37,549 nucleotides of DNA. It comes from Oscillospiraceae bacterium. GTDB lineage: Bacteria > Bacillota > Clostridia > Oscillospirales > Acutalibacteraceae. Below are positions 7,770 through 16,391 of this stretch, piece by piece. The DNA lies in NCBI GenBank assembly GCA_902780565.1, contig CACZGD010000019.1, positions 1-37,549 on the forward strand, in the 5' to 3' direction. The translations under genes and the position numbers were made by a program. Below the pieces are notes generated by a model. It was not told the origin of the DNA. It saw nothing but the letters and a program-made list of their open reading frames with translations, and ran no database searches. Each line of letters opens with the position of its first letter. The first letter of the stretch is position 1.

Positions 7770-9269
7770 TCAGACGATGGGATCAAAAACGTAGATCGTC
7801 TTGTTGTGGGAATTCGCGGAGACGGAGGCGCCGGCGTCCAGGGTGCTCAGCGCGACCTTCACGGAAAGCGAGAAGGTGTTCACGGTATCGATCGAGGTAT
7901 CGTAATAGGCGGCGAGGGGCTTGCCGGTCTCTCCGTCGAAGTAATAGGTCACGGTGCCGCTCGTCTTCACGGTGCTGCTCTGATCGGCTTTGAACTCACC
8001 GATGTTTTCCATGCCGTCGAAGGAGGACGTGATGTCTTCCATCTCGAAGTCGTTCTTGTTGAAATCAATAATATCCGCAAGGTTGGTTCCCTTGGTGAAG
8101 GCGTCCATGCTGTCAAAGTCGCCGTCCTTCAGCTTCAGGGTGATCTTCACAATGTTCGCGGCAGTGGGGATCTTGGCAAGGAGCAGATCCTTCAGGTTGA
8201 AGTCGCCCGGCATGCCGACGACCCAATAACCGCCGTCTTCTCTCATGTTGATCTCACGGGTCTTCTCAAGCGTGGCGGGCAGAATGCTCTCCAGCCCGGA
8301 GAAATCGGTCACGGTTTCGACCGTCATGGACGCAAGATCGTTTTCATCCAGCAGGGAAACGGCGTCGTTGCCGCGCAGCACGAAGTTCTCCTTGGTCAGA
8401 ATGACGGGCCAGGTATAGGTATTCTGGGTCTCGTTGGTGCCTGCCATCATTTCATTCAGCATCGCGTCAAACTCGCTCTTCTTGGTGGGGATCTTTTCCC
8501 CGTCGCCGAGCGCAAGGTTGATGGCGTCCACCTTGGACTTCATCAGCCAGTTCATGTCGTACTGGGAGTTCAGGAGCTCACCCGAGGAGACCACGTTGTC
8601 CACAGCGGAGAACTTCATGCCTCTGGCGGCCCAGTCGGTCTTCAGGTTGTTGAGGAAGTGATTGACGATGCGCACGTTGGTCTCGTTCACTTCGTCGGAA
8701 AGCTGAACGGTCTCGATGAGGGACGGATCATATTCGCCGTGCTTGTTGAGACCGCATCTGTTGCAGACGTAAACGATCTCGTTGTCTCCGGTGAGGGAGA
8801 ATCTGCTGATGGTCAGATCCACGGCCTTGTCGTGACCGAGCGCGGGCAGGACCTTCGGTTCTCTCGAAAGCTCTTCCTTGCATTCGGCGCAATAAACGAC
8901 TGTTTCGCAGGCGCCGTCCTCGGTGCAGGTCGCTTCCGTAACGTTCTCGTCCACGGGCTCGGCGGGCTCGTGAATGTGAATGGAATCGGTCAGGGTTTCC
9001 AGATCGACGGCAACGCGCAGGATCGTTCTTGCGTCGGCGGCGGTGATCTTTTCGTCGTCGTCAACATTTGCTACAGCCTTGTCAAGCTCACTGAGCTTGT
9101 CGTCCAGATCAACGGCGGCGCGCAGGGCAAGTCTTGCGTCAGACGCAGTGACCTTGTCATCGCCGTCAATATCGCCCATTTTTCTCGTTTCGGCGCTGGC
9201 GCTGAAAGCGAGTGTGAGGAGCAGGATGACCGTTAAAAGCGCAACGAATAAAAACTTGAACTTTTTCAT
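7770..9269 (-). CDS. Secreted protein with N-terminal type I dockerin
   Basis: The 499-residue product has a signal peptide (MKKFKFLFVALL...AFSASA, about 1-26). A dockerin-like pair of calcium-binding repeats follows: GDIDGDDKVTASDARLALR and VDDDEKITAADARTILR (about 31-85). Next is a Cys-rich segment of the ATCTEDG...CAEC...LPALGH type seen in clostridial surface proteins. The remaining ~330 residues are unrecognised and may form a repeated lipoprotein-like beta fold. The start chosen has AAGGAG 9 bases upstream; a longer reading would put 14 residues before the signal peptide. It is divergent from the dockerin hydrolase at 9498. It is presumably exported and docked on a cohesin partner, although no cohesin is present in the window. 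Confidence 0.85.
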   Translation of the reverse strand: MKKFKFLFVALLTVILLLTLAFSASAETRKMGDIDGDDKVTASDARLALRAAVDLDDKLSELDKAVANVDDDEKITAADARTILRVAVDLETLTDSIHIHEPAEPVDENVTEATCTEDGACETVVYCAECKEELSREPKVLPALGHDKAVDLTISRFSLTGDNEIVYVCNRCGLNKHGEYDPSLIETVQLSDEVNETNVRIVNHFLNNLKTDWAARGMKFSAVDNVVSSGELLNSQYDMNWLMKSKVDAINLALGDGEKIPTKKSEFDAMLNEMMAGTNETQNTYTWPVILTKENFVLRGNDAVSLLDENDLASMTVETVTDFSGLESILPATLEKTREINMREDGGYWVVGMPGDFNLKDLLLAKIPTAANIVKITLKLKDGDFDSMDAFTKGTNLADIIDFNKNDFEMEDITSSFDGMENIGEFKADQSSTVKTSGTVTYYFDGETGKPLAAYYDTSIDTVNTFSLSVKVALSTLDAGASVSANSHNKTIYVFDPIV

Positions 9270-9333
9270 GTAATGCTTCTCCTTGTTGTTCTGTTTTAGG
9301 AGCTTCCACAAGGGTCTTTACTCCATAATCTAT

Positions 9334-9362
9334 ACTATATACTATTTCAGAGCAAAAGGCAA
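9334..9362 (-). promoter_or_regulatory. Sigma-A promoter of the leftward dockerin gene
   Basis: On the minus strand a TTGCCT (9357-9362), a 17-base spacer and TATAGT (9334-9339) lie about 65 bases upstream of the start. Confidence 0.65.
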
Positions 9363-9433
9363 GAGGTAAAATGATAAAACTATGTCGATTCTCTGTGTTT
9401 TTTTGAATAAATACAAGAAAAAATAATTTCCTC

Positions 9434-9462
9434 TTGCAAAATACGGACTTCCAATATATAAT
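9434..9462 (+). promoter_or_regulatory. Sigma-A promoter of the dockerin hydrolase
   Basis: TTGCAA (9434-9439), a 17-base spacer and TATAAT (9457-9462) are followed by a second overlapping TATAAT at 9462-9467. Confidence 0.7.
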
Positions 9463-9497
9463 ATAATCATCATATTATATCTTCGGGAGGAAGAGAT

Positions 9498-11348
9498 ATG
9501 AAGCATTCAGTGACCAAAAAAGCGATCGCGCTGATGACCGCGGTCCTGCTGTTCGCATCTGTTTGGGTGCCGGTTTTTGCTGTCGGCGGCACTTCCGCGC
9601 CTGTGATCATCATTCCGGATATGATGGAGATCCGTTATTTCCAGAATCCGAACACACTCGGCGACACCGGCCGCGAGGTCTTTTCCATGAAGTCGGACCG
9701 CATGACCAGTGCGCTCACCTCCGTCCTCAGCGGGCTTTCCGTATCGTCGGAGAACGTATCCAAGGGCAGCGCGCAGGTTGCCGGCGCGATCGATGAGATC
9801 TTTGCCAACATTCAGCTCGACGAAAACGGCGAGCCTGTGAATTCCAAGGTCGGCGTGATCAACTTCAACCGACCCGTCGCGCATAACGTTACGGAATACA
9901 TTTTCGATGAGGAAGTCATGGCTTTCGTCGACGCAGCGGCCGCAAACGTGACGTCGGAAGAAATCTTTTATTTCAATTACGACTGGCGGATCGATCCCAA
10001 GACCAACGGGATCCTTCTGCGGGATTTCATAGATTACGTTAAGCGCGATACCGGCAGCGCCCGCGTGTCGCTCGTGGCGCGCGGCTACGGCGGCGTGGTC
10101 GCGAACGCCTATGCGTACTACGAAACGGATCATGCGAAGCAGAGCCTTGCCTCCTTCATTCTGCTGGATTCTCTTGTGACCGGCAGCTCCCTGATCGGCA
10201 GCGTGATGAGCTATCGAGTTGTTCGCACGGTGACGGATTCCGTGGAGGATCTCGGCTCGCTTCTGGAAATCGGGGACGTTTACAAGTCTCTGCAGGGGGA
10301 GGATATCGGCGCTGCGCTGGCGCGCTATCTCGGTCAGGATCCGGCAGGCATCCTGTCCGGTGTCTTCGGCAATATCCTCGGCACCTCGAACTATTCCAAG
10401 CTGATTGCCATGATCGTGCTCAGCGGCGCAGCGAGCATTATTCAGGGCGAGGGCCTCTTTGCCAAGTTCGGCTCCGGTTATCGTGAGATCCTGCTGCAGG
10501 CGGATCAGTACGTCTATTCCAAAGGCCTCAGAAACTATCTGCGCAACATGCCCGGTCTTTGGGCTGTGGTCCCGCAGGAGTATTATCAGGCCGCGATCTC
10601 CTTCCTGTTCGGAACGGAAGAGATCTCTCCCGCGCTGCTGGAAAAGATCGAGCACGGCAGGGAGATCATGGATCATACCGAGATCACGCTCAACACGCTG
10701 ATGAGCAACGGCGTCAATCTGGACGTTGTTGCCGGGTATAATATGCAGATCCTGCCGATCACCGCGCAGATCAACGAACAGTCGGACGGCTTCCAGGCGA
10801 CCCGTTATGCCGGCATCGGCGCGCGGACCGGCGATATTGACAAGAATCTTCGCACGGAGCAGCGCTGTGCCAACGGGAACCATAATCATATGGAGCCGAA
10901 GCGCGCTGTGGACGCCGCGACCTGCTTCCTGCCCGAGAGCACCTGGTTCCTCAGGGGGCATCGCCACTGTGAGTATTCGGAACCCACGACTGCCGCCTTC
11001 GTTGCGTGGCTCGTCTTCTCGGAGGAGCAGCGCACGGTCTGGCAGCACGAAATGTATCCGCAGTATATCGACGTCTCGCTGGTAGACGGCACGCTCTCTC
11101 CCTATTCTCACTATTCGGAGGGCGACACGCAGAATTTCCGTTACGGCGATATCGACTTTGACGGGGAGGTCACGGCAGGCGACGCCAGACTTGCGCTGCG
11201 GTATGCCGTCGGGCTTGATAAAATCACGTCACGTTATGTGGATATCCTCGGCAACGTGGACGGCAAGGGCGCCATCACGGCGGCGGACGCGCGTCTGATC
11301 CTGCGCTACGCGGTCGGTCTTGAGCGGAGATTCCCGGTTGAGCAGTAA
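9498..11348 (+). CDS. Secreted LCAT-like alpha/beta hydrolase with C-terminal dockerin; nucleophile Ser replaced by Gly
   Basis: The 616-residue protein has a signal peptide (about 1-28) and a hydrolase fold. APVIIIPDMM (34-43) is the first strand. FYFNYDWRIDP (157-167) matches the lecithin:cholesterol acyltransferase-type lipase motif. At the nucleophile elbow, SLVARGYGGVV (191-201), Gly196 stands where the GxSxG Ser should be. STWFLRGHRH near residue 490 corresponds to the catalytic His region. The C-terminus carries two dockerin repeats, GDIDFDGEVTAGDARLALR and VDGKGAITAADARLILR (about 549-607). GGGAGGA precedes the ATG. The intracellular protein at 27888 is a paralogue that keeps the Ser. 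The gene product is probably a non-catalytic binding protein, or uses different chemistry. Confidence 0.85.
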   Translation: MKHSVTKKAIALMTAVLLFASVWVPVFAVGGTSAPVIIIPDMMEIRYFQNPNTLGDTGREVFSMKSDRMTSALTSVLSGLSVSSENVSKGSAQVAGAIDEIFANIQLDENGEPVNSKVGVINFNRPVAHNVTEYIFDEEVMAFVDAAAANVTSEEIFYFNYDWRIDPKTNGILLRDFIDYVKRDTGSARVSLVARGYGGVVANAYAYYETDHAKQSLASFILLDSLVTGSSLIGSVMSYRVVRTVTDSVEDLGSLLEIGDVYKSLQGEDIGAALARYLGQDPAGILSGVFGNILGTSNYSKLIAMIVLSGAASIIQGEGLFAKFGSGYREILLQADQYVYSKGLRNYLRNMPGLWAVVPQEYYQAAISFLFGTEEISPALLEKIEHGREIMDHTEITLNTLMSNGVNLDVVAGYNMQILPITAQINEQSDGFQATRYAGIGARTGDIDKNLRTEQRCANGNHNHMEPKRAVDAATCFLPESTWFLRGHRHCEYSEPTTAAFVAWLVFSEEQRTVWQHEMYPQYIDVSLVDGTLSPYSHYSEGDTQNFRYGDIDFDGEVTAGDARLALRYAVGLDKITSRYVDILGNVDGKGAITAADARLILRYAVGLERRFPVEQ

Positions 11349-11361
11349 GTGCCGACCTTAT

Positions 11362-11404
11362 AAAAAAATGAGGGAGACTTCCAATCGAAGCCTTCCTCTT
11401 TTTT
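11362..11404. terminator. Bidirectional terminator between convergent genes
   Basis: An imperfect 12-base stem (11370-11381 with 11387-11398) is flanked by A7 on the left and T6 on the right. It can therefore terminate both the hydrolase gene and the leftward operon. Confidence 0.8.
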
Positions 11405-12128
11405 ATCCGATCGTCAGTATTCCGCCGACGTCCGTGACCGGTCCCGGCCTCAGGGAAACGGGCGAAACGCCGTATTTCTCCAGAAACCGGACGACGCGTT
11501 CCCCGTCCGGCAGGGTCTGCAGGTCTCCGGATACAGCCAGTCTGTCCGGGGCGATCAGGCCGGTCGCTCCGCCGAAAAAGCCATGGTGGACCCGGCTCAG
11601 CCGAACGCCTCCCGCGCGGATCAGCAGAACGTCCCGTCCCGCTTCCAGCAGCGCCGCGTGAATACCGGCGTCCTCGGTGATAAAGGCTTCGTTTGTGACA
11701 AAACAAAGGCTGCATTTTGCGTATCCCTGCCGCACGTGCAGCAGGCGTTTGCCGAGCTTTTTCAAGTGTTCCGTCAGGTGGGGGTCCGCGTATCGGAAAT
11801 TCCCGACGGCAAGATCTTCCGTGACCGCGACGTTCAGCCGAACGTCCGCCGGGTAGCTTTTCCCGAGCGGGGCCGTCTCGCGGCAGGCAAAGCCCCGGCT
11901 TTCCAATTCTTGTCGCAGGGCGTTTTGTCCCGGGGCAAGAAACGCTGTTTCTGTGTCCGCAGCGCACGCCAGCATATCGGCGTGATCAGCGGTCTCCTCC
12001 GGCAATAACGGATCCGGGACCGGATGCAGAACGGAAATACCAAACGCCCGGAGCGTGGAGTTCGCTTCGGGCGTGTTTTGCATGATGACGGCGGCAGCCT
12101 TCTTTTTCGGAAGAAGCGGCGCGCTCAT
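11403..12128 (-). CDS. DUF6873-type GME-fold protein
   Basis: The 241-residue protein contains YPADVRLNVAVTEDLAVGN, then HVRQGYAKCSLCFVTNEAFI, then IRAGGVRLSRVHHGFFGG and a short AVSGDL near the end. This order resembles the clostridial DUF6873 family, predicted to share the propeller fold of guanidino-group modifying enzymes such as deiminases and amidinotransferases. The Cys residues in AKCSLC could be functional, but no substrate is known. The ATG overlaps the stop of the transporter gene (ATGA), so it is translationally coupled and the last gene of the lysC operon. Identification is from memory of the family pattern. Confidence 0.7.
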   Translation of the reverse strand: MSAPLLPKKKAAAVIMQNTPEANSTLRAFGISVLHPVPDPLLPEETADHADMLACAADTETAFLAPGQNALRQELESRGFACRETAPLGKSYPADVRLNVAVTEDLAVGNFRYADPHLTEHLKKLGKRLLHVRQGYAKCSLCFVTNEAFITEDAGIHAALLEAGRDVLLIRAGGVRLSRVHHGFFGGATGLIAPDRLAVSGDLQTLPDGERVVRFLEKYGVSPVSLRPGPVTDVGGILTIG

Positions 12129-13396
12129 TTCGCTTTGAATTTTTTCCAGGCCGGCACGGCGATAAAGCACACAAGCGTACCCAGCGCTGCGATCACGCAC
12201 CATGAAATGACGCAGGCGTTCCAGCCGCCGAAATGCTCCGAAATGAATCCAAAGCCGTAGATCGCGGCGGCGGAGCCGACGTAGGTCAGCGAATTGATGA
12301 TACCGGACATGGTGGAAACCAGCCCGTATTTCGCGAATTTGGATGGGACGATGCTGACAAGGAACAGATTCACCGCATGCATGGTGCCCACGATCACGGC
12401 GGACGTGAACAGCGTGACGTACTGATTCTGTGTATACACCGCAAGCAGCAGGCAGCAGCAGGCGGCGCCGACGGCAAAGGTGACGCCCGCAGCGCGGACC
12501 TCCTCCTTGACGAATTTGTTGTTGATAAAGCCGATGATCTTCAGGCTGACGACGCCCAGGATCGGCAGAGCGACGGATTTCAGGATCGCCTTATCGCTTT
12601 GCAGTTGAAAGGTATCCGCGATAAAGGAGGGCACCCAGTCTGTGATGCCGTCCCGCAGCATGCCCTGCAGAATAATGCCCAGCGCGATGAAAATAAAGCC
12701 GGAGCCGAGCAGAAGCTTCAGGGAAAGCTTCGTTTTTGTTTCCGAGGTCTCCGTTTTTTCATTCCTGATCTGTTTTTGATCTCGCTTCTTGGCGAACAGC
12801 TTTCCTTCAGGATCCATCTGGCGGAACCCGATGAGCCACACGGCAAGTATTACGGCTGCGATCCCGGCGTCCGCAAGGAAGGTGAGCTTCCAGTTGTTGA
12901 AAATGCGGATCCAGATCAGCGAAGACAGCAGATAGATCAGCACGGTGCCGGAGATCCCGGCGATGTTCGTGTTGACGCAGGTGTCGTCGTATTGCTTCTT
13001 GTTCATGGTCGCCGCCATGATACGCACCATCGGCGGCCAGAGCAGGGACTGCGCGAAGCCGTTGAGAAACCACACGACCGCACGGATCGACGAGGGGCAG
13101 AAGGGCATCGCCACGTTGAGCACGATGGTTGCGGCAAGGCCGGTCGTGATCAGTCTTTGCGGACGGAACCGGTCTCCGAGAATGCCGGAGACGACCTGCC
13201 CCGCGCCGTAGGAAATGAGGCTCAGCGTCTCCACAAAGCCGGCGGCGTCCTTTGTGATGTGTTCGCTCTGGATGATCGCTTCGAGAACGATGGAATAGTC
13301 TTTCCTTGTCAGATAGCTTGCGAAATAGACGAGCGGGCACAGAAAAGACAGCAGCTTCGCGATATCGATCGTATTGGATTTGGTTTTGCTTATCAT
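12125..13396 (-). CDS. MFS transporter, organophosphate:phosphate antiporter (OPA, GlpT-like) family
   Basis: A 423-residue membrane protein with about 12 hydrophobic segments. The first helix is PLVYFASYLTRKDYS. The GAGQVVSGILGDRFRP loop between helices 2 and 3 and the NGFAQSLLWPPMVRI stretch are the signatures of the OPA branch (GlpT, UhpT). This branch exchanges phosphorylated small molecules for phosphate. A charged linker (KKRDQKQIRNEK) separates the two halves, as expected. The gene lies between dut and the DUF6873 gene in the lysC operon. The substrate cannot be read from sequence. Confidence 0.85.
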   Translation of the reverse strand: MISKTKSNTIDIAKLLSFLCPLVYFASYLTRKDYSIVLEAIIQSEHITKDAAGFVETLSLISYGAGQVVSGILGDRFRPQRLITTGLAATIVLNVAMPFCPSSIRAVVWFLNGFAQSLLWPPMVRIMAATMNKKQYDDTCVNTNIAGISGTVLIYLLSSLIWIRIFNNWKLTFLADAGIAAVILAVWLIGFRQMDPEGKLFAKKRDQKQIRNEKTETSETKTKLSLKLLLGSGFIFIALGIILQGMLRDGITDWVPSFIADTFQLQSDKAILKSVALPILGVVSLKIIGFINNKFVKEEVRAAGVTFAVGAACCCLLLAVYTQNQYVTLFTSAVIVGTMHAVNLFLVSIVPSKFAKYGLVSTMSGIINSLTYVGSAAAIYGFGFISEHFGGWNACVISWCVIAALGTLVCFIAVPAWKKFKAK

Positions 13397-13420
13397 GCTT
13401 TGATTTGCCTCGCTGACGTA

Positions 13421-13858
13421 TTATTTCGTGCCGGTGGAACCGAAGCCGCCCGCGCCCCGATCCGTCTCGGACAGGGCTTGCGTTTCCTGAAACGCGGCGC
13501 GCACAAAGGGCAGCACCACAAGCTGCGCAACGCGCTCGAACGGCTCGACCGTCTGCGGCGCATCGGAATGATTATGCAAAGAGACCAGGATCTCGCCGCG
13601 GTAGTCCGCGTCGATCACGCCAACCTTGTTTGCGGGGGCAAGCCCGCGTTTGGTGCCGAGGGAGCTTCTGGCAAAAATCAGCCCCACGTGCCAGTGCGGG
13701 ATTTCGATCGACAACCCGGTATGGACCAGCGCCGTTTCGTGCGGCGCGATCGTCAGGTCCGTTTCCAGCAGGGCGTAAAGGTCCGCGCCTGCCGCGTCCT
13801 GCGAGCCGTAGGTCGGGGTTTTTGCCCGCGGGTCCAGTTTCTTGAGATTGACGTCCAT
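13421..13858 (-). CDS. dut: dUTP diphosphatase (dUTPase)
   Basis: This enzyme hydrolyses dUTP to dUMP, keeping uracil out of DNA and supplying thymidylate synthesis. All trimeric dUTPase motifs are present: DAAGADLYA (motif 1), RSSLGTKRG (motif 2), KVGVIDADYRGEI (motif 3 with the catalytic Asp and substrate Tyr), and the C-terminal RGAGGFGSTG arm (motif 5). The length of 145 residues is normal. It lies 9 bases after lysC and 24 bases before the transporter, in one leftward operon. The link with aspartate kinase appears positional rather than metabolic. Confidence 0.95.
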   Translation of the reverse strand: MDVNLKKLDPRAKTPTYGSQDAAGADLYALLETDLTIAPHETALVHTGLSIEIPHWHVGLIFARSSLGTKRGLAPANKVGVIDADYRGEILVSLHNHSDAPQTVEPFERVAQLVVLPFVRAAFQETQALSETDRGAGGFGSTGTK

Positions 13859-13867
13859 AGCTTCTCC

Positions 13868-15181
13868 TTATTTCACAAACGCGTCGTAAATGGCGCGGAT
13901 CGCGTCTTCATATTTTTTCTCGTCCACGCCGATGATCACGCTGAGCTGGCTGGAGCCCTGATCGATCATTTTGACGTCCACGCCGTGCTGGCTCAGGGCG
14001 GAAAACACGCGGGCTGCGGAGCCGACGGTGCCGATCATGCCGCGTCCGACCACGGCGATGAGCGCCAGATTCTCCGTGACCGTAATGGAATCGGGGTTGA
14101 CCTTTTTCACGATCTCCGCTGTGAGCGCGCCCTTGCATTCGATCAGGGACGCGGAATTGATGATCACGGTCATGGTGTCGATGCCGGAGGGCAGATGCTC
14201 GAAGGAGAGCCCGTGCTCTTCCAGCACCTCCAGCACCTTCTTGCCGAAGCCGATCTCGGAGTTCATCATGTCCTTTTCAATGTTGATCGCCGTCATGCCG
14301 CGCTTGCCCGCGACGCCCGTAATGATCGTGTCAACAACGTTCGACTGGGCTTTCGGCACGATCATGGTGCCGGGGTTATCCGGGATGTTCGTATTGCGGA
14401 TGTTGATCGGGATGTGCGCCTTGCGCACCGGGAAGATCGCTTCGTCGTGCAGCACGGTCGCGCCCATATAGGAGAGCTCGCGCAGCTCCCGATAGGTGAT
14501 CTCCTCGATCGTTTTCGGATCATCCACGATTCTGGGGTCCGCCATCAGCATGCCCGAAACGTCCGTCCAGTTTTCGTAAACGTCGGCGTTTGCGGCCGCC
14601 GCCACGATGGAGCCTGTGATATCGGAGCCGCCGCGGGAGAAGGTCTCGATGGAACCGTCCGGGAACTGCCCGTAAAAGCCCGGGATCACCGCGTAGTCGT
14701 ACATGGTGAACAGATTTTTCAGGACTCGGATGCTCTCCTCCAGATCCACGGTCCCGTCCTCATTGAAAAAGATGCAGTCCTCAGCGTCGATGAAGGGGAA
14801 GTCGAGGTATTGCGCCATCAGCCGCGCGCTCAGGTATTCGCCGCGGCTCGTGATGTATTCGGGGTCCGCGTGGTGCAGGATCGCGGCGCGGATACCGTCG
14901 TATTCTTCCTTTAGGGAGATATCCAGCCCCAGCCCCGCCACGATCTCGTCATAGCGGGAGGTGATCTTCTCAAAGGTCTCGTCAATGCTTCTGCGGTCCC
15001 GGATCAGACGGAAGCACTGCAGCAGCAGGTCGGTGATCTTCTCGTCGTGCGGACCTCTTTTGCCGGGGGCGGATACGACGACATAGCGCCGCGCGGGATC
15101 GCTGCGGATGATATCCGCCACCTTTTTGAACTGACCGGCGTCCGACAGGGACGAGCCGCCGAATTTCAGGACCTTCAGCAT
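13868..15181 (-). CDS. lysC: Aspartate kinase
   Basis: This enzyme phosphorylates aspartate, the first step to lysine, threonine, methionine and diaminopimelate for the cell wall. The kinase domain starts with KFGGSSL. It contains SRGGSDITGSIVAAAANAD, with the Asp/ADP loop and then WTDVSGMLMADPR. Two C-terminal ACT regulatory domains follow (TAINIEKDMMNSEIGFGKK onwards, and LIAVVGRGMIGTVGSAARVF onwards), so feedback inhibition by an amino acid is expected. The product is 437 residues with the ATG at 15181, which has GGAG 8 bases upstream. A GTG three codons earlier is too close to that site. Confidence 0.94.
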   Translation of the reverse strand: MLKVLKFGGSSLSDAGQFKKVADIIRSDPARRYVVVSAPGKRGPHDEKITDLLLQCFRLIRDRRSIDETFEKITSRYDEIVAGLGLDISLKEEYDGIRAAILHHADPEYITSRGEYLSARLMAQYLDFPFIDAEDCIFFNEDGTVDLEESIRVLKNLFTMYDYAVIPGFYGQFPDGSIETFSRGGSDITGSIVAAAANADVYENWTDVSGMLMADPRIVDDPKTIEEITYRELRELSYMGATVLHDEAIFPVRKAHIPINIRNTNIPDNPGTMIVPKAQSNVVDTIITGVAGKRGMTAINIEKDMMNSEIGFGKKVLEVLEEHGLSFEHLPSGIDTMTVIINSASLIECKGALTAEIVKKVNPDSITVTENLALIAVVGRGMIGTVGSAARVFSALSQHGVDVKMIDQGSSQLSVIIGVDEKKYEDAIRAIYDAFVK

Positions 15182-15215
15182 ATCTATCACTCCATATCTA
15201 TATCTACTCCAGTAT

Positions 15216-15244
15216 ATTATAGCGGCAAAGAAACGTGATTACAA
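15216..15244 (-). promoter_or_regulatory. Sigma-A promoter of the lysC-dut operon
   Basis: On the minus strand TTGTAA (15239-15244), a 17-base spacer and TATAAT (15216-15221) lie about 35 bases before the lysC start. The leader is too short to hold a lysine riboswitch. Confidence 0.75.
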
Positions 15245-15269
15245 GAGGAAACTTCGTTTTTTTGAGAAA

Positions 15270-15294
15270 AGCAAAACGGACCCCGAAGGGTCCG
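15270..15294 (-). terminator. Terminator of the ECF sigma/anti-sigma operon
   Basis: CGGACCC (15277-15283) pairs with GGGTCCG (15288-15294) through a UUCG tetraloop on the minus strand. TTTTGCTTTT follows. Confidence 0.85.
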
Positions 15295-15311
15295 CCTGCT
15301 GTGATTTCGGT

Positions 15312-16391
15312 TTATCGGACGGTGACGTTCATTTGCCCTTGTGCGTCAAAGGAGAGCGCGGCGACGCAGGTTTCCGTGGTGTTGTCGTTAAACTGCGCGG
15401 TAAAGGTGATCGTATCGCGCAGCCCGGTGAGGTCAAAGGGTCCGCTTCCGCCATTTTGAACAAGCTCCCTGATCAGCGCCGCGGAGGGGAACCAGACGAC
15501 CTTCACATAGCCGTTCGCCGCCTTATAAAAACTGCCCTCTACGGTCATTTTCCTGCAGTTATCGGTGAATTGAGCGCTTTGGCTTTCCGTAACGATCGGG
15601 TTCCCGGTCCCGTCGTAAGCCGTTCCTTCCGAACTGACGCCCCAACCATCTCTGCCGTCTCCGGTACGGTTTTCTTCAGAGCCGGTCGGATTTGTAAAGC
15701 CGCGGAATGTTCCGGCCGCGTTTTCTTGATTCGAGTGGGTCTCGAACCAATAAAAGGCGCCGTTTTCGCAGTTCGCCGTAACTTCCAGCAGCTCGGTCGC
15801 CTCCGGCACACGGATCGTAAAGGCGTCGGCGGCCTCGATCAGGACGTAAACGTCGTCAAACAGCATTTCCGTTGCGAAGGGCAGAATATAGTCCGGCTCG
15901 CCGGATGCGCCCTCTTCCATTTCAATCGTGTAACTTCCGTCGCCGTCTTCCCCGGGGACGAAGGTTGTGTCCTCCTCTTCCTCGGAAAGCGTCTCCGGCA
16001 CATATACACCGAATTCCGCCCGCTTTTCGTCGATCAGCGCCTGTCTTTCGTCTTCGGTCAGTCCCTTCAGATCAAAGACACGCAGCCGGTAGTTCAACGG
16101 CGCGGAGAAGGTTTCTCCGACTGCCTTCTCTTCGCCGACGGGCAGCGTTTCGGCGCCGGCGATCAGCACCATGCGGGGCTGACGGGAAAACGCATCGGAC
16201 GCTCCCGTTTCTCCGTTCTTCGGCTGCGATGCGGGCGTTCTCGTAACGTGCAGAAGGATCCCGCCCGTTAAAATCAGCGCAAGCAGCAGCGCGACGGCGG
16301 GTTTCAGCATTTTTCTGCGGGGCTTCTTTAAGTCGAGCAGGGCGTCGTCCGGCGTCAACTCGTCAAACACGGCTTTGTATTCTTCTTTCAT
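15312..16391 (-). CDS. Probable anti-sigma factor, single-span membrane protein
   Basis: The 359-residue protein has a short cytosolic head (MKEEYKAVFDELTPDDALLD) and one membrane helix at about 30-48 (PAVALLLALILTGGILL). A long extracellular region of about 310 residues follows, with no recognised domain. The cytosolic part is too short for a full zinc anti-sigma domain and lacks its HxxxCxxC motif. Position and overlap identify it: its ATG overlaps the sigma-factor stop (ATGA). The large outer domain could be the signal sensor. Anti-sigma activity is inferred from the gene order. Confidence 0.7.
   Translation of the reverse strand: MKEEYKAVFDELTPDDALLDLKKPRRKMLKPAVALLLALILTGGILLHVTRTPASQPKNGETGASDAFSRQPRMVLIAGAETLPVGEEKAVGETFSAPLNYRLRVFDLKGLTEDERQALIDEKRAEFGVYVPETLSEEEEDTTFVPGEDGDGSYTIEMEEGASGEPDYILPFATEMLFDDVYVLIEAADAFTIRVPEATELLEVTANCENGAFYWFETHSNQENAAGTFRGFTNPTGSEENRTGDGRDGWGVSSEGTAYDGTGNPIVTESQSAQFTDNCRKMTVEGSFYKAANGYVKVVWFPSAALIRELVQNGGSGPFDLTGLRDTITFTAQFNDNTTETCVAALSFDAQGQMNVTVR

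Noticed and set aside
5942-7786. 614-codon open frame antisense to phosphoglucomutase
   Set aside because: The opposite strand encodes a fully conserved enzyme with all motifs; the antisense product shows no family features.
9507-11111. 534-codon open frame antisense to the dockerin hydrolase
   Set aside because: It is a shadow of a well-supported secreted protein and has no ribosome site.
12233-14914. Very long open frame (893 codons) on the plus strand
   Set aside because: It lies antisense to the transporter, dut and lysC, has a low-complexity Arg/His/Asp-rich product and is explained by GC-rich codon bias of the real genes.
15182-15240. Lysine riboswitch before aspartate kinase
   Set aside because: The predicted transcript leader is only about 30 bases, too short for a riboswitch.
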